From assembly GCA_001695595.3 (NCBI GenBank), contig MBPM02000002.1, forward strand, positions 2,393,608 to 2,457,607: a stretch of 64,000 nucleotides of DNA, read 5' to 3'. Shown in pieces: positions 1-11,119 of this stretch (the stretch's first letter is position 1; the number at the start of each line of letters is the position of its first letter). Origin of the DNA: Plasmopara viticola (Eukaryota > Oomycota > Peronosporomycetes > Peronosporales > Peronosporaceae). A program made the position numbers and the translations under genes. The notes below the pieces were generated by a model. The model searched no databases. It saw only the letters and a program-made list of their open reading frames with translations, and had not been told where the DNA came from.

Positions 1-2116
1 TGGATTCCGGCCAGAGAGCTCACGTCAAGTTCTTCTGATACGGACATCATCACTTCGCTCGGTTCAACGCCAGAGTAACCGCTGATTTGGCCCATCTTCA
101 TGACTTTGAGGCTATTCGTAATGCGGGAAATAGCTTTCAGTGCACGTATCGGAAGGTGTGCATAGAGTTGGGTGGAGAAACTGCGACCAATTGCGGTCGC
201 AAATTAAAAGTTCAGCCTTACGCCAAGTAGAGTCACTGCTATCACGTGGACCTTCAGCACCTACCAGATGACGCAACGGACGGACTCATTTGTGACTGTT
301 TATTTAAAATGGCACACCACCGGTGTATATTACACCGGCTCATGTTGTTGTTGGCTTTCATTCATGCGACCGCCGAATACTTTCTAACCAAAGAATGCCA
401 TGGTCTCAGTCATGCTGGATAAGCGGACCCGCTTCGACAAATGCAGTATACAGATCGCGACTATGAGGTGGTTCACCACCGTAATAGAGCTTACAATAAC
501 GTGGTCCATCCCTTTATAAAGGAGTTGCCAAAATTTGCAAATCTGGGTCTGAGGAGTTTAGTCGCAATTCAGCTGATGCTAGAAGATTGTTACCAGTGTA
601 TGACAATGAGTACGACTCAAAAGACCATTCGGCAATGAGTGACGACTCTGGTTGAAATGTGAACCTCCTAGTGGGGATCATTTTGACTCAGAATTGGAGT
701 TGTTTTCTCAATGGAAGACAATGAGCCTGCAATTATGGCTAGTTCTAAATCAGTGTGGCCAAATGAAGGCAAACCAAAATTTCCGGCAGGACCAATTGCA
801 GCAGCTGATTTTCGCCTGCGCGCATTCTTCGGGGAAACAATTGGTCTTTGGTACCGTTGCCACCCCAATAGTGGAATTGCGGCTTTTCCTCCCTCCTGAC
901 AGGATATATGCCTATTTCCATTATAAACTCTGATGAGTGGCTTAGTGAAAGTTTGGAAGGACCCGTTCCACCGGACCAAAATATCATTCTCTGGGACACA
1001 ACTATAGACCCACCTCAGTCTGTGGCGTCTTATTTAACGGTATCAAGGGTGTGCGAAGAAGTATTGAGCGGGGCCGTCTACCAAGGCAACGTTGGAAATC
1101 TCACCCTCTCTCAGCTCTGCGTGGTCATTGAAATTTTTTTGGAAGCTTTTACCCAGTGAACATATTACTATCAAAGGTCTTAGCACAACTAAGCCTTCAC
1201 CGAGTTTTACTCGATTCGGATCTGAATGTCAATTTTCACCACCTTCGGTCAAAGACTTTTGGTCACGCGGTCCTCCGAGAGTTGGGCGCTCGCGACCACC
1301 CACCGTCAGATGGTGGGTCAATGTCCGGCCGTGTTTCAACACTTAACTCAAACCAGACAGACTTCGACTTCCAGTATTTTTTGGATAAATTGTGTCCGGA
1401 ACAGATCCAATTCTGGTTGAAGTTAAAATTGGCCGAGGGCGATCAAGCTCTGCACTCTATCGCACCTTATATTTACATGGTTCCACTTAGATTGAGTGCG
1501 GTTCTCGAAAGGCAGCATCGGTACTAACCCACCCGTTGTGGTTAGTATGGATACTTCGACTTTGTCCGCCATAATAAAATCTCCCTTGACGAGAAGAATT
1601 TGGCTGGGCCACTTTTCTATGGAAAACGCAAAACTTTCGAAAATTTGTGGAAGCAGGCCACTTAAGTGGACTCTCAGGTTTCCATATATCCCTAATGTGC
1701 AATTGACTTTAGAGGGATACTCAATTTATGCGAATGGTTAAGATAATGTATCCCAATGAGCTTTGAACTAAAATTTTAACAATTTCTACACAGTGAGAAT
1801 TCAAAAAACAAAATGTACTGGTATCAAAAGCTTAAGAAGAGCCCAAACTCACTGGAAAGCAGCTTTTTAGCTGAACTTCAGCTTTTCGATCTCAAAAAAT
1901 TATGAGCGCTTTTACAGGCCACTGGTGTTGGTTTATTATTAACACCTATATGCCCTGTCCGCAACCTTCAGAACGTCACACGCCCACACGTCACTTCTAT
2001 GAATACACTCTCCCAGTATCTCCTAGCCCGAGGTAATATTTACTCGACTATCACATACATTCATGTACTACACGTCCCACTTCAGCCGGGACGTCTAGCT
2101 GTTTTTTTCTGGAGAT

Positions 2117-2430
2117 TTGCCCCGTCATTTTGAAAAAAACAGTCAACATATTGTTCTGGGGGACTTTAATACCGTCATTTTCAGTCAACCAGGTCAGGCA
2201 CGACACGGCGATAGAAACTGTCTTCAATGGGCGCATTGCATTGCTCGACTAGTTAATTTTAGTTGGTCGACCGTTGGCGGCTTCAAAAACCCGATCCCCA
2301 AGATTTACAAGCCCCAACTCAAGCTCAAGAATTGCCTATATTTTAGTCAGCTTTCAGATTTTCCACACGGATCTCCAAAAGGATATTCGTCATTTTTTAA
2401 GGGCCTGGCTGAAGGAGGTGGCCATACCGG
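2117..2430 (+). pseudogene. LINE endonuclease domain remnant
   Basis: The translation contains HIVLGDFNTV, matching the GDFN motif of the apurinic-type endonuclease/exonuclease/phosphatase fold carried by LINEs. About 55 codons later, in another frame (2274 on), comes SRIAYILVS, matching the RxDYIxVS substrate-binding strand of the same fold. The frame change between the two motifs shows that the domain is broken. In a live element this enzyme nicks the chromosomal target before reverse transcription. Confidence 0.6.
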
Positions 2431-3139
2431 AATACCTTTTTGACTTGGTCGTTCAATCTTCAAGCCGTCAAAAAGAGTCTCGTGGAAATACCCAGTTTGA
2501 AAAATCCAGTTGCGAAACCCGAATATATTTGCACAACTCTTTATAATGAGTAAGCAAAATCTTTTTGGGCTCCAAATTGAAAATCTTATGATCCCGGATT
2601 CCTTTTTGATGAACACACAGGAGATATTCTATTTTTCTGCGTAATCGTTCCTGAAGAAAAAAAATGAACGCATACGGAAGCTTGGAAGTCTTCACCTTCG
2701 AGTAAATGAATTAAGCATTTGCATGCTCAGGAACCGTTTAGTGTCCATCCGGACCAAATTACTATTGCAGAACCCAGCTTAGAAAAAAGCTGAATGGACA
2801 AAATTACTATTTGTTCAAGCAGAAATTTTCCTCCGACCTGGAATCCACTGAGCGCTGGTCCTAATTTTTCTTTAGACTGCCAGCCATTCTTCACAAGCCG
2901 TCGACCCCCGTCGATTCAATCAAAGACCTAGTGTCACCTTGTTCCTCTTTTTTGTCGTACTAGTCTGGAATTCACGGTTCGCTTTCGAAGAATTTGGCCA
3001 TGGTAAACCAAAATGGGATCCCTTAAAATTGACCCAAATTCTGCAAGACACTACAGCGCGACTTACTTTGACGGATGAGGCTTATTTCGACAGCTTCTTC
3101 ACAGCATTCGAGTTTTTTTAGCCACTATTACACAGCAAT

Positions 3140-4240
3140 AAAAAATCCGGGACCAGACGGCCTTCCTGTTGAATACCATAGGGAGACCTCACCCTCGGAG
3201 CAGAATATTCCAATATGCTGCTCAATCAAAAGAGGAAAAATGACTTAATTTTATCGGAGGATCCAATTCTCGCTGCTTTAAAGAAGACGATCGGAAATTT
3301 TCCAGCAATTATCGATCAATTTCACTACTTAATCTGGACGCTAGACTAGGGCCCGAAATTTTGGCCCATAGGCTCGGCTCCGTATTGGAAAAATTATCTA
3401 ACTCGGACCAATGTGGATTTGTATTGGGCCGGGATATTCGCATTGCACATCTACGGTTTCAAGCGTTTTGACCCATTTATTAAAGAGCGGGTTTGACCAG
3501 ATTTCGCTAAAGCTATTGATAGTGTCGTATGGGACGCACTTGACATGGTTCTAATGCACTATGGATTTGAAGACCTAATCCGTCGCTGGCTCTTTTCGAG
3601 TACCCTAGCAGCCCTGATGTTTAGCGACCGACTAATTAACCCATTTGAACTAGGTGCGGGGGTATGTCGAGATGACCCATTATCGCCAGCATTTTTTGTC
3701 CACTTTATTGAGCCATTGCTCAAGTTCATTCGAATTCGTCTTCAAATTTTGGTCTCCAAAATAGATCGGCCACTTACTCAATAAGTAATACTCACTTAAT
3801 TTGCGGCTTCAACTCACTCATTAATTCGACTCATACATTTATTGATGACTGCACCGGACTCCTTCACGATTTAAGCCATACCACTTACTTCTTGAAACTG
3901 GTGGGAAGCTTTTGCGAGGCTTCTGATTTTAGTCTTAACACGGCAAAGACAGTAACCCTTCCCTTGGACTAGCCGACAAAACCTTCTGTCACTGGAAATT
4001 GTCGTGGTCGACAATAATGCCTGCACCAAACTTTTGGGTATTTGTCACGGACCAACTCTTTCAGGTGCTGACCAACTTCAGCATCTATTCGTTAACGTGG
4101 AAAAAAGTGGTTCGATTTGGCTTCACCGCGCAACGACTTTACGAGGTCAAGTTGTTATTCTACAACAAATCATTCTACTCGTACCATGGTACACGGCCAG
4201 TGTTTGTTATACTCCGTCCACTGGCTTTCGAAATTAAATT
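3140..4240 (+). pseudogene. LINE reverse transcriptase remnant
   Basis: Successive RT blocks are visible in shifting frames. KNPGPDGLPVEY is near 3140. NYRSISLLNLD and the CGFVLGRDIR block lie at 3305-3440. A segment with FELGAGVCRDDPLSPAFF, equivalent to the GVRQGDPLSP motif, lies in the 3545-3784 frame. FIDDCTGLLHDLS, replacing the catalytic YADD box, is near 3836. A thumb region with KLLGICHGPTLS is near 4030. The order is that of a LINE RT. Stops and frameshifts between blocks make it non-functional. Confidence 0.7.
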
Positions 4241-5639
4241 TCAAGACTAACTTCTCGCTTCATATGTCGTTTTAAGTCTTCCAACGCTCTGTCCCGAGTG
4301 GTGCTTTCCTCCAAATAGTGAAGATGGATAGGGTTTAGCGCCTATTTTAGACTCCAATTTTAAGAGTCTTCGATTTCACATGCTATGTAAAGTGATTTTA
4401 GCTGACAGGCTACAGACTAATATACCATCCCAGGCGGACCTAACTATTCAACTTTTCGAAAGAGTAATTTCGCATTGGGTCCAAGACGATAAATTTTCTT
4501 ACGCTGTACTTTCTATCGGCCCGGACCACGTGGTCTCACACCGTTTTTATCGCTGGACAAGTCTTGGGTCATATTGGCACTATGTACTTATTACATGAAA
4601 TACCCAATTTCGAAAAAAAAATAGGCTTCAAGTCAAACTTGGTAGACTAACCACGCCCATTTTGTATATTGTAAACACGACTCTAAGCAACTATGGTAGA
4701 ACTCTAGCCGGATCACAAGGCTACTAGCTGCTTAAAATATTTTTCGGCCGGCGCAACTATTCACGGTGTGCCCAACACCTATTGCCTTTCCCCTTTTTTA
4801 AACTAATTTGGCTCCGGGCGGCATGTCAGTGCGCTTTCATGCACCAACATTTTAAACAAAGCTGGCTTTCTGCTGCGTTTACTAGACCCTCATCCAATCG
4901 GGCCTAGTCAAGCGCCGAAGTTTTTACACCTGGACTTTTGATACATATGAAGTAACTGAGCTAAGTGTGGTCAGATCTCGACAATTTTTTTATTAAATTT
5001 GATTTACCGGCATTGCCCCTTTCTCAACTCGGAGTCTTAGGTAAACTTGATACGACTGTGGACCCGCAACTACAAACTGGATTGATATGTCTTGCAAGTC
5101 TATTCCAACCTTCTTTATCGGCTCCATCACAACGCTTTATTTCTCGTCAAATTAAGCGTTGTGCTGGAGCCGACATCAGCATCTTAATGCTACAGCTTCA
5201 ATCTGCCATCATGGTTGTGGAGCTTGGGAAACTGCCCCACACTTTTTTGGTATTGCGATTTTGCGTCACATGTTTGATTTAAATGGCTCAGTGCTTTTCG
5301 AGGCTGTTTTTGGGCCACACTGAATTAGAAATCAGTTTTTTATGCAGACTTGAATTTACCGACCATGCCAAGTCACGTCACGGCAACAGTTAATTTGTAA
5401 ATTTTCACATTGTACGAGTAGTGGTCCTTCGCTGCTTGTGGATGCACCGGATTGATAATCACTTTTATGAGTTTCAAGCCGACACTATCGAATTTAACGC
5501 TCAGGTTGAGGCTGTTACAGTGCTTCAAAAACAGCACTTCTATCAAGATTTATGCTGCAAAAGCTTGAGCCATCCCAGCGCTAAGCTGCGGCGATTACTT
5601 GAGTTACTAGCCAGACTGCAATCCACCAGCAACTTACTG

Positions 5640-5693
5640 CTAGAATTTCGCAATGAAGACTTGATGCTAGAATATTGCAATGAAGACTTGATG
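5640..5693 (+). repeat. 27-bp tandem duplication
   Basis: Two head-to-tail copies of a 27-bp unit (5640-5666 and 5667-5693) differ at two positions. The unit is a multiple of three, so the open frame through it (5421-5828) gains nine residues (LEFRNEDLM then LEYCNEDLM) without shifting. It lies in probable LINE-derived sequence. Confidence 0.85.
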
Positions 5694-6085
5694 CAGCTAT
5701 ATAACGCTTCGGCACGTTCGCTTTACGATGGAAATTATCAGCACCTTCCGGACTATTTGGCATTTTGGCTTTTGGGGTTTTTACTCGTGGAATTAGTCGT
5801 AGCTGATATGCTAATCGAGCCTGTTTGAGGGCAACTCAATCTACATCACAGCTTACAAACCGATTTTGTGGGACTACTGTCAGACTAGCGATCCTTGCAG
5901 CTTTACGCCACCCAGTTTAACCGTCTCTGCCAATTTGCATTGGGCTTCGCCAAAATGTTGTCTACTTCTAATTAGGGGCTTCGCGTACTAACGCCTTATG
6001 GCTAGGTGTTGTAACGATCTTCTCACGACAGTGCCTTCGGCATTTATGACTTTTCGACTTCCCAATTGTAACTCCCCCAAAAAGA

Positions 6086-6125
6086 GATTCGTTCGACCAC
6101 GGTGGGATTCGTCCGACCACGGTGG
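6086..6125 (+). repeat. 20-bp tandem duplication
   Basis: Two adjacent 20-bp units, 6086-6105 and 6106-6125, differ at one base. They lie in non-coding sequence between the decayed LINE and the Nop6-like gene. No function is apparent. Confidence 0.85.
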
Positions 6126-6419
6126 GATTCGTTGCTGACTTGGCGCAGAGGTTGTGACTCCACTGCACCAACTGACCCTTTTATGAAAGTAAAGGAACTT
6201 CAGCGCTTCCTCTGGATGAAGCTTCAGCTCACTATATGACTTATAATTTGTATGCCTGCCGCGACTTTACGTTCTCAAGGTACAATTTTAGCCTACTTTA
6301 GCATACTATAAACACGATCTAGGTAGTTAATAAAGTTTGTTTATCAGCGATACTTTACTAATCGAATTTTATTAGTGTAGGCTATATGGTCCCCCAGAAA
6401 TTATATATTATGGAAGCCG

Positions 6420-7412
6420 TTGGTTGGCCAGCAGATCAACAAAATGACAACAGTAGATGGTAAGCTAAACGCGAAGCAGCGCCGCAAGCTGTTGCGGGAG
6501 CAGCAGCGACAGCTAGAAAATAGTGACAGTGCAAAACGAAATGATTTTGTTAAGCAGGAACAGGAGCAAATACAATTGAAGTCAGTCAAGCAGGAACAAG
6601 ATTCGAAGCAGGAGCCAGTCGTTCCCGTAGAGCCGAAGACAGCAAGTCAAGACGAGAACCAAAACACTAAGGAGCGGCAGCGTCCAGCACAACAAAATAA
6701 GCAATTTCCTGAAATCCAAAACGAAATCGACAACATGAATCTGAACGCCCAGCAACGGCGTCTTTTAAAGCGTAGAGTTAATAAAGTCAACGACCAAACG
6801 GTCACTAAAAAACAGAGGAATGAAAGTGAATCTATCGGTGAAAATGTCAAGTCTCCCGGGAATTGCAAGAGTATCCACTTGACACTTTTTGTGGGCCAAT
6901 TGCCATTTAAAACCACAGAAGAGATGATACGTAAACATTTTGCTGAAGCGGGCGAGATCGAAGTGCGGATGCTAACCGACAAAAAGACCAAGAAATTTAA
7001 AGGAATGGCGTTTATTGAAGTGAAAGACAGTAAGGCACTCGGAGCTGCACTTTCACGCCACCACACGCTACTACTAGGACGTCGAATTAATGTCGAGTTG
7101 ACGGCCAGTGGCGGCGGGAACAAGTCGGACTTTCGCCGGAACAAAATTGATTTGTTGCGTAAAAAGCAGAGCGCTGTGCAAGTGAAGAAGACCAAGGCAC
7201 TTATCCAGAAACACATTGATGGTCAGGAGTACAAGCTCCAGCAAGAGGACGTGGATGACCGAATGATCGATTTCTTGTCGTGGTTTGACTATGAGACGGC
7301 AAAGAAAGCACTCGACGAGTACAATTGCTGTGTTAGTGACAGGGTGAACAACCGCAAGGCGTTTTTTATGGGCATCCTCAAGCGCTTTCGACAGACGGAC
7401 GGTGTCGAGTAG
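6420..7412 (+). CDS. Nop6-like RNA-recognition-motif protein, ribosome biogenesis
   Basis: A 330-residue intronless protein. The N-terminal 150 residues are charged, Gln/Lys-rich and probably disordered, with two KxRRKLLR-type basic patches (residues 17-26 and 111-121). One RRM spans about residues 154-228, with RNP2 as LFVGQL and RNP1 as KFKGMAFIEV. It is followed at once by RRINVELTASGGGNKS, a signature of the yeast Nop6 group, which acts in nucleolar 40S assembly. The last 80 residues (DDRMIDFLSWF through RNNRKAFFMGILKRF in type) resemble the small helical acidic domain found beside RRMs in hnRNP-Q-like proteins; that is a resemblance only. The second Met (6444, MTTVDGK) is an equally plausible start. 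The gene converges on SelO. Family assignment is good; exact orthology is inferred. Confidence 0.85.
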   Translation: MVGQQINKMTTVDGKLNAKQRRKLLREQQRQLENSDSAKRNDFVKQEQEQIQLKSVKQEQDSKQEPVVPVEPKTASQDENQNTKERQRPAQQNKQFPEIQNEIDNMNLNAQQRRLLKRRVNKVNDQTVTKKQRNESESIGENVKSPGNCKSIHLTLFVGQLPFKTTEEMIRKHFAEAGEIEVRMLTDKKTKKFKGMAFIEVKDSKALGAALSRHHTLLLGRRINVELTASGGGNKSDFRRNKIDLLRKKQSAVQVKKTKALIQKHIDGQEYKLQQEDVDDRMIDFLSWFDYETAKKALDEYNCCVSDRVNNRKAFFMGILKRFRQTDGVE

Positions 7413-7908
7413 ATTAAACGTGTTTGTACGTCGGATTAAAGTAGGATAAAGGATAGATCGATTTTTTCATTACGTTCTAATGAGAATGCGCGTAGTGCGC
7501 TAATTTTGAGTGAAGCTTTTGGCAGTCGTCATCGAATGAGAAAATTACTTCACGAATGTATTAATTGTGTCAGGAACAAAACAAATCGCGCATATACGTA
7601 AATGTGTCAACGTCGTGCGGTTTGTACCATGAGTCAGTTTTTGGTGACACCATTACGCACAGAGCATATTATGAAGTAGGAAGCTTTTGATACACTGGCA
7701 ACCGCCGTTCGCTGTGCATGATTGAGATCAGTTTAGCAACTTCTACTCTAGAACGTTGTAGCTCTCGCCAGGTCGTAATATGTTTTGTAGGACAACACAC
7801 GAAGCCCCTCGTCGATCATCAATAATGGCTTATACATCAATTTGTTAATGCAGAGAGTGCTGTTTTTAAATTGATATGGCCTGTTAGAAATTCCCAAACC
7901 AACAACAA
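7413..7908. other. Intergenic region between convergent genes
   Basis: About 500 bp shared by the 3' ends of the Nop6-like and SelO genes. It is AT-rich, with no open frame that looks coding, no repeat and no RNA gene that I could see. Confidence 0.6.
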
Positions 7909-9825
7909 TTACGACGAACAGGACACGCATAGCGGAGGGATCGAAGGATCTTGCGGTAGAGCATAGACAAGATCACTCTCGTTGCTAGGCTCGTTAAATG
8001 GACTCGTGAGCAGCTCAAAAATGTGATGAACCCCGTCATAATTACCTTCGTGAGCCATATCGATGGCTTTCTGGGCCACATGGTTACGAAGGACATAGAG
8101 TGGATTGACTTCAAGCATACGGTGACGACGTCGACCATCACTTGCTGCATCGCCCTCCTCTTTAATACGGGAAATGTATACATCGAGCCAGTCGTTCCAT
8201 GCAGTGCGAATACTCTCCATCCGCTCTTCGTCCGTAGCCGCTTCTAGTACCTCCTTCGCCTCACGGTCCGCCTTCATCTTCACGACCAAAGCAGGCGTAA
8301 TGCCATACTGACGAGCACGCACAGGATTCGTCTGCAAAAGGGTCATGATTGTATTGTATTGGGTATCCGAGACACCTCCTGAATCCTGCGCAAGTTTGCG
8401 TTTTTGCTCGGCCAAAGTCTCAGAAACATCTATGAGTTTGTTCAGTACTTTTTCACGGGACTCGCCAGTATCAAATGCGTCAAGTTCTGATAAATAGCGA
8501 AAGGTACACGAAAAGTCTGCCCCCGTCTGTGCAAGTACATCGAAAAGTGTACTCACCAGCATCGTATCTTTATTCGCTTCACCTGCAACACCAAGTTTCT
8601 CCCGCATCAAACGCAAAAACTCGTCTTTATAGACGGCATCGAATGCCTCGAGCCCTTCTTCAAGGCCCGCTCGATTCGTCACAAGTTCCAGCTGGTCAGC
8701 CAGAACTCCACAATTCCACTTGCAAATTGAAGGTTGCGCTTCATAGCAATAGCGCCCACTGTCGTCTGACGTGTTGCAAACATGTTTAGGGTCAAAGTGC
8801 TCCATAAAACCGAAAGGTCCATAGTCCAACGTGTCTCCCACGATACTCATATTGTCTGTGTTCAACACACCATGACAAAACCCAATCGATTGCCACTTGG
8901 CCACTAATTTCGCTGTACGACACACGACTGCCTTGAAAAACTTTTCATACTTGGCCTCGCCCGTAATTTCTGGAAAATATTGGCCGATATTGAAATCCAG
9001 CATCTGTCTCATCATTTCTTCCTTGTTCTCTATGGTCGCACTCGGTCCAGCAAGCCCTGTGACCTTGTCTTGATCCTTGTAAATCTCAAAGCTGCCAAAT
9101 CTTATAAAGCTTTTGGCGATCCGAGTCACTACTGCCGTTGGCTCGAGATTTGGATTGCCATTGTAGAAAACATCTCTTAATACTTGCGTCTCTCTGGACA
9201 TGACCACACTCCCCGCTCGAGTCGTGGGTACACCAAGAGCGTGCATGTTCTCACTACACAAAAATTCCCGCAAAGTCGACCTTAATACTTTACGACCATC
9301 GGCCGTTCTTGAGTACGGAGTGAGCCCAGAGCCTTTAAGCTGCACTTCCCATCTCTCATCTCCAGTCACCACTTCGCCCAAATAAAGAGCGGCTCCATCT
9401 CCTAATTGACCCGAAAAGTACCCAAATTGGTGGCCACAATAACATTGGGCAGCTGATTCCGAACCAGGTAGCAGCTTATTCCCAGCCAAAACGGGTACCA
9501 AGGTTTCAATTGGTTGGAAATCCTCGTCCTTACCCTCGATTTGTTGCTCGTCGCTTTGATTTAAACTTTCTTTTACCTCGATACCGACTAAAAGCAGCGA
9601 ATTAGGGGATGCGATGACCAGCTCTGGACTAGCGATGGGCGTCGGCTCTACCCGTGAAAAGCAGGCACCTGCCACGGCACTGCGCACAAAATTTTTGGGC
9701 TCTTTATCGACAGGAAGTTTTCGCAACACGGCATTATCAAACTCGGCGCCGGGCAAGCGCCTCCACGTCATAGTAATGGAGCGAGAAATACCGTTGCGAC
9801 AAGTGGAAGTCATGCGGGGTATCAT
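7909..9825 (-). CDS. SelO family protein adenylyltransferase (YdiU/Fmp40), Cys form
   Basis: A 638-residue intronless SelO pseudokinase. Members flip ATP in the active site and transfer AMP to Ser/Thr/Tyr of redox proteins; eukaryotic forms act in mitochondria. Signatures are complete: GQLGDGAALYLGE (139-151), QLKGSG (162-167), the TLREFLCSE helix, HGVLNTDNMS (318-327) and the metal-binding DYGPFGF (334-340). The N-terminus (residues 1-23) is Arg/Ser/Thr-rich with no acidic residue, fitting a mitochondrial presequence. The C-terminus is CVSCSS; the last Cys is a TGT codon, where animal SelO has selenocysteine, so this is a Cys homologue and needs no SECIS element. Length lies between the bacterial (about 480) and human (669) forms. 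A second Met at residue 5 could be the start. The gene looks intact. Confidence 0.95.
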   Translation of the reverse strand: MIPRMTSTCRNGISRSITMTWRRLPGAEFDNAVLRKLPVDKEPKNFVRSAVAGACFSRVEPTPIASPELVIASPNSLLLVGIEVKESLNQSDEQQIEGKDEDFQPIETLVPVLAGNKLLPGSESAAQCYCGHQFGYFSGQLGDGAALYLGEVVTGDERWEVQLKGSGLTPYSRTADGRKVLRSTLREFLCSENMHALGVPTTRAGSVVMSRETQVLRDVFYNGNPNLEPTAVVTRIAKSFIRFGSFEIYKDQDKVTGLAGPSATIENKEEMMRQMLDFNIGQYFPEITGEAKYEKFFKAVVCRTAKLVAKWQSIGFCHGVLNTDNMSIVGDTLDYGPFGFMEHFDPKHVCNTSDDSGRYCYEAQPSICKWNCGVLADQLELVTNRAGLEEGLEAFDAVYKDEFLRLMREKLGVAGEANKDTMLVSTLFDVLAQTGADFSCTFRYLSELDAFDTGESREKVLNKLIDVSETLAEQKRKLAQDSGGVSDTQYNTIMTLLQTNPVRARQYGITPALVVKMKADREAKEVLEAATDEERMESIRTAWNDWLDVYISRIKEEGDAASDGRRRHRMLEVNPLYVLRNHVAQKAIDMAHEGNYDGVHHIFELLTSPFNEPSNESDLVYALPQDPSIPPLCVSCSS

Positions 9826-10102
9826 AAGCAGAATTAAATACTGAATGATTGATTCTACCGATATTTGGGTAAGCCTTAAAGTGTGACATGATTCTCTTAG
9901 GGTGGTCGGACGTTAGATGAAACTAATAATGAAGCGTCAAGATCAGTAACGTATTTCTGCTCTTCTTCTTGACATCGACAATCAGTAGATCAGTAACCAA
10001 AGGTTCAACAACATGCACCAAGGCCGAGTATTTACCATGTGCGTTGTTTCAATTCAGAGCCTACGCTGTGTGCAGTAGCCACTCTTCTCAGCTTTAATTG
10101 CA

Positions 10103-10790
10103 ATGAAGCTTCGGCTGGTGGTGGTTCTCATCCCCACGTTACTTGCCGCATCGGCGACTTTCTAGATACTTCAAGTTGGAAATGGTTTCTTTGAAGCCTC
10201 TTATCAGCGTGGCGACACGGAGCTCAGCTATTTACACGAACGAAACCTAGCACCAAAAACTTCATATTCAGTACTCCGTGCAGCTATGTTCACATAACGT
10301 ATTAATGTGGATTCAGGAGCTCAAAAGCCATAACATTGTCTGTGGATGGGACTACGACTTGCCCGAAGGATGAGGCCGCCATGTGCGGACCTCTTAATGT
10401 TTTGTATTGGCTACATGTGGCTGTGGCTATACACACCTATTGCCGCGAGGGCGGCTCGACGTGGGCAATGGATGCTTTGCGATAGACGGGTACCTAGAGG
10501 TTTTTTAAGTTGACTAAGGCGGCGTTCGACGGTTCTGCAGCTCATGGACATCTTGGCGTGGTGCAATTTTTGCTGCAAAACGTACACCTTGAGGAGGAGA
10601 TAGGAAGGATTGTCTGGGCCTTTCCAAGTTGCCGCCGACCATTATTACGTCAAAGTAGCCAAGTGGTGCACGCAACGTTACTGAATACCTGTGCGGTCAC
10701 CTTGACACTTGCTGCTGCTACTAGCAATAGAAATGTGGACACAATACATTGGCTGTGCTTGTAAGCGACTGTTACCATTTTTTTATCAAT
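10103..10790 (+). pseudogene. Broken secreted-protein and ankyrin-repeat remnant
   Basis: The region opens with a good signal-peptide-like start (MKLRLVVVLIPTLLAASATF) that ends in TAG at 10163-10165. The same frame continues with LQVGNGFFEASYQRGDTE before more stops. From 10510 the frame gives AAFDGSAAHGHLGVVQFLLQN, a clear ankyrin repeat of the AAxxGHLxVVxxL type common in oomycete ankyrin arrays. Near 10610 an AADHYYVKVAKW-like stretch in another frame suggests another repeat. Whether the signal peptide and the repeats were ever one gene is uncertain. A LINE-derived element sits directly downstream. Confidence 0.45.
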
Positions 10791-10803
10791 ATACCATTCC
10801 TTT

Positions 10804-11106
10804 TGGGGTGACGCCCTCCTTCCAAGCGCGGGGGCTAAATGCTCGCGCGCTTCGGGTAGGTGCTCTCGGGCATCTGCAGGTCTCTAACGGGTCTCACCCT
10901 CGACGCGACGGTCTCCAGCACCAGAGCGCCACCTGGGCTCTTACCAAGTCAGAACTACACTAAATAATGGAAGAACCTCACGGCCTCGGTGCTGGCTGCA
11001 CTGCCCGCCGAACGAGACCCGACGTATGCGGACACCACTCTATGCCGTGGACTAGCCAGACTGAGCCTAGCACGTGCATAACTTGGCAACGCGATAACGT
11101 AATACA
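10804..11106 (+). mobile_element. Short LINE-derived element, copy A (double internal deletion)
   Basis: A 303-bp copy of the LINE family seen at 37.9, 39.3 and 41.6 kb. It keeps the family's 5' head (through GGTCTCCAGCACCAG), a 30-bp piece encoding WALTKSEL, and the last 160 bp with the ADTTLCRGLARLSLA frame. The rest is missing. It ends in a TACAA-type repeat tail. Exact 13-bp target duplications, ATACCATTCCTTT, flank it at 10791-10803 and 11107-11119, so it moved as this shortened unit. Confidence 0.85.
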
Positions 11107-11119
11107 ATACAATACCATT

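Larger units (their letters stand above)
400..6200 (+). mobile_element. Decayed LINE (L1-like non-LTR retrotransposon)
   Basis: An old non-LTR retrotransposon broken by many stops and frameshifts. Endonuclease and reverse-transcriptase signatures occur in the right order on the plus strand (separate entries below). Short open frames before the endonuclease (about 440-1740) sit where ORF1 would lie. One of them, at 1496-1741, reads like a nucleic-acid-binding segment (RRIWLGHFSMENAKLSKI), but I cannot assign it. Frames after the RT (4965-5280 and 5421-5828) probably belong to the element's C-terminal region. The outer boundaries are guesses: I found no poly-A tail and no target duplication. 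The central part is secure; the edges are not. Confidence 0.6.
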
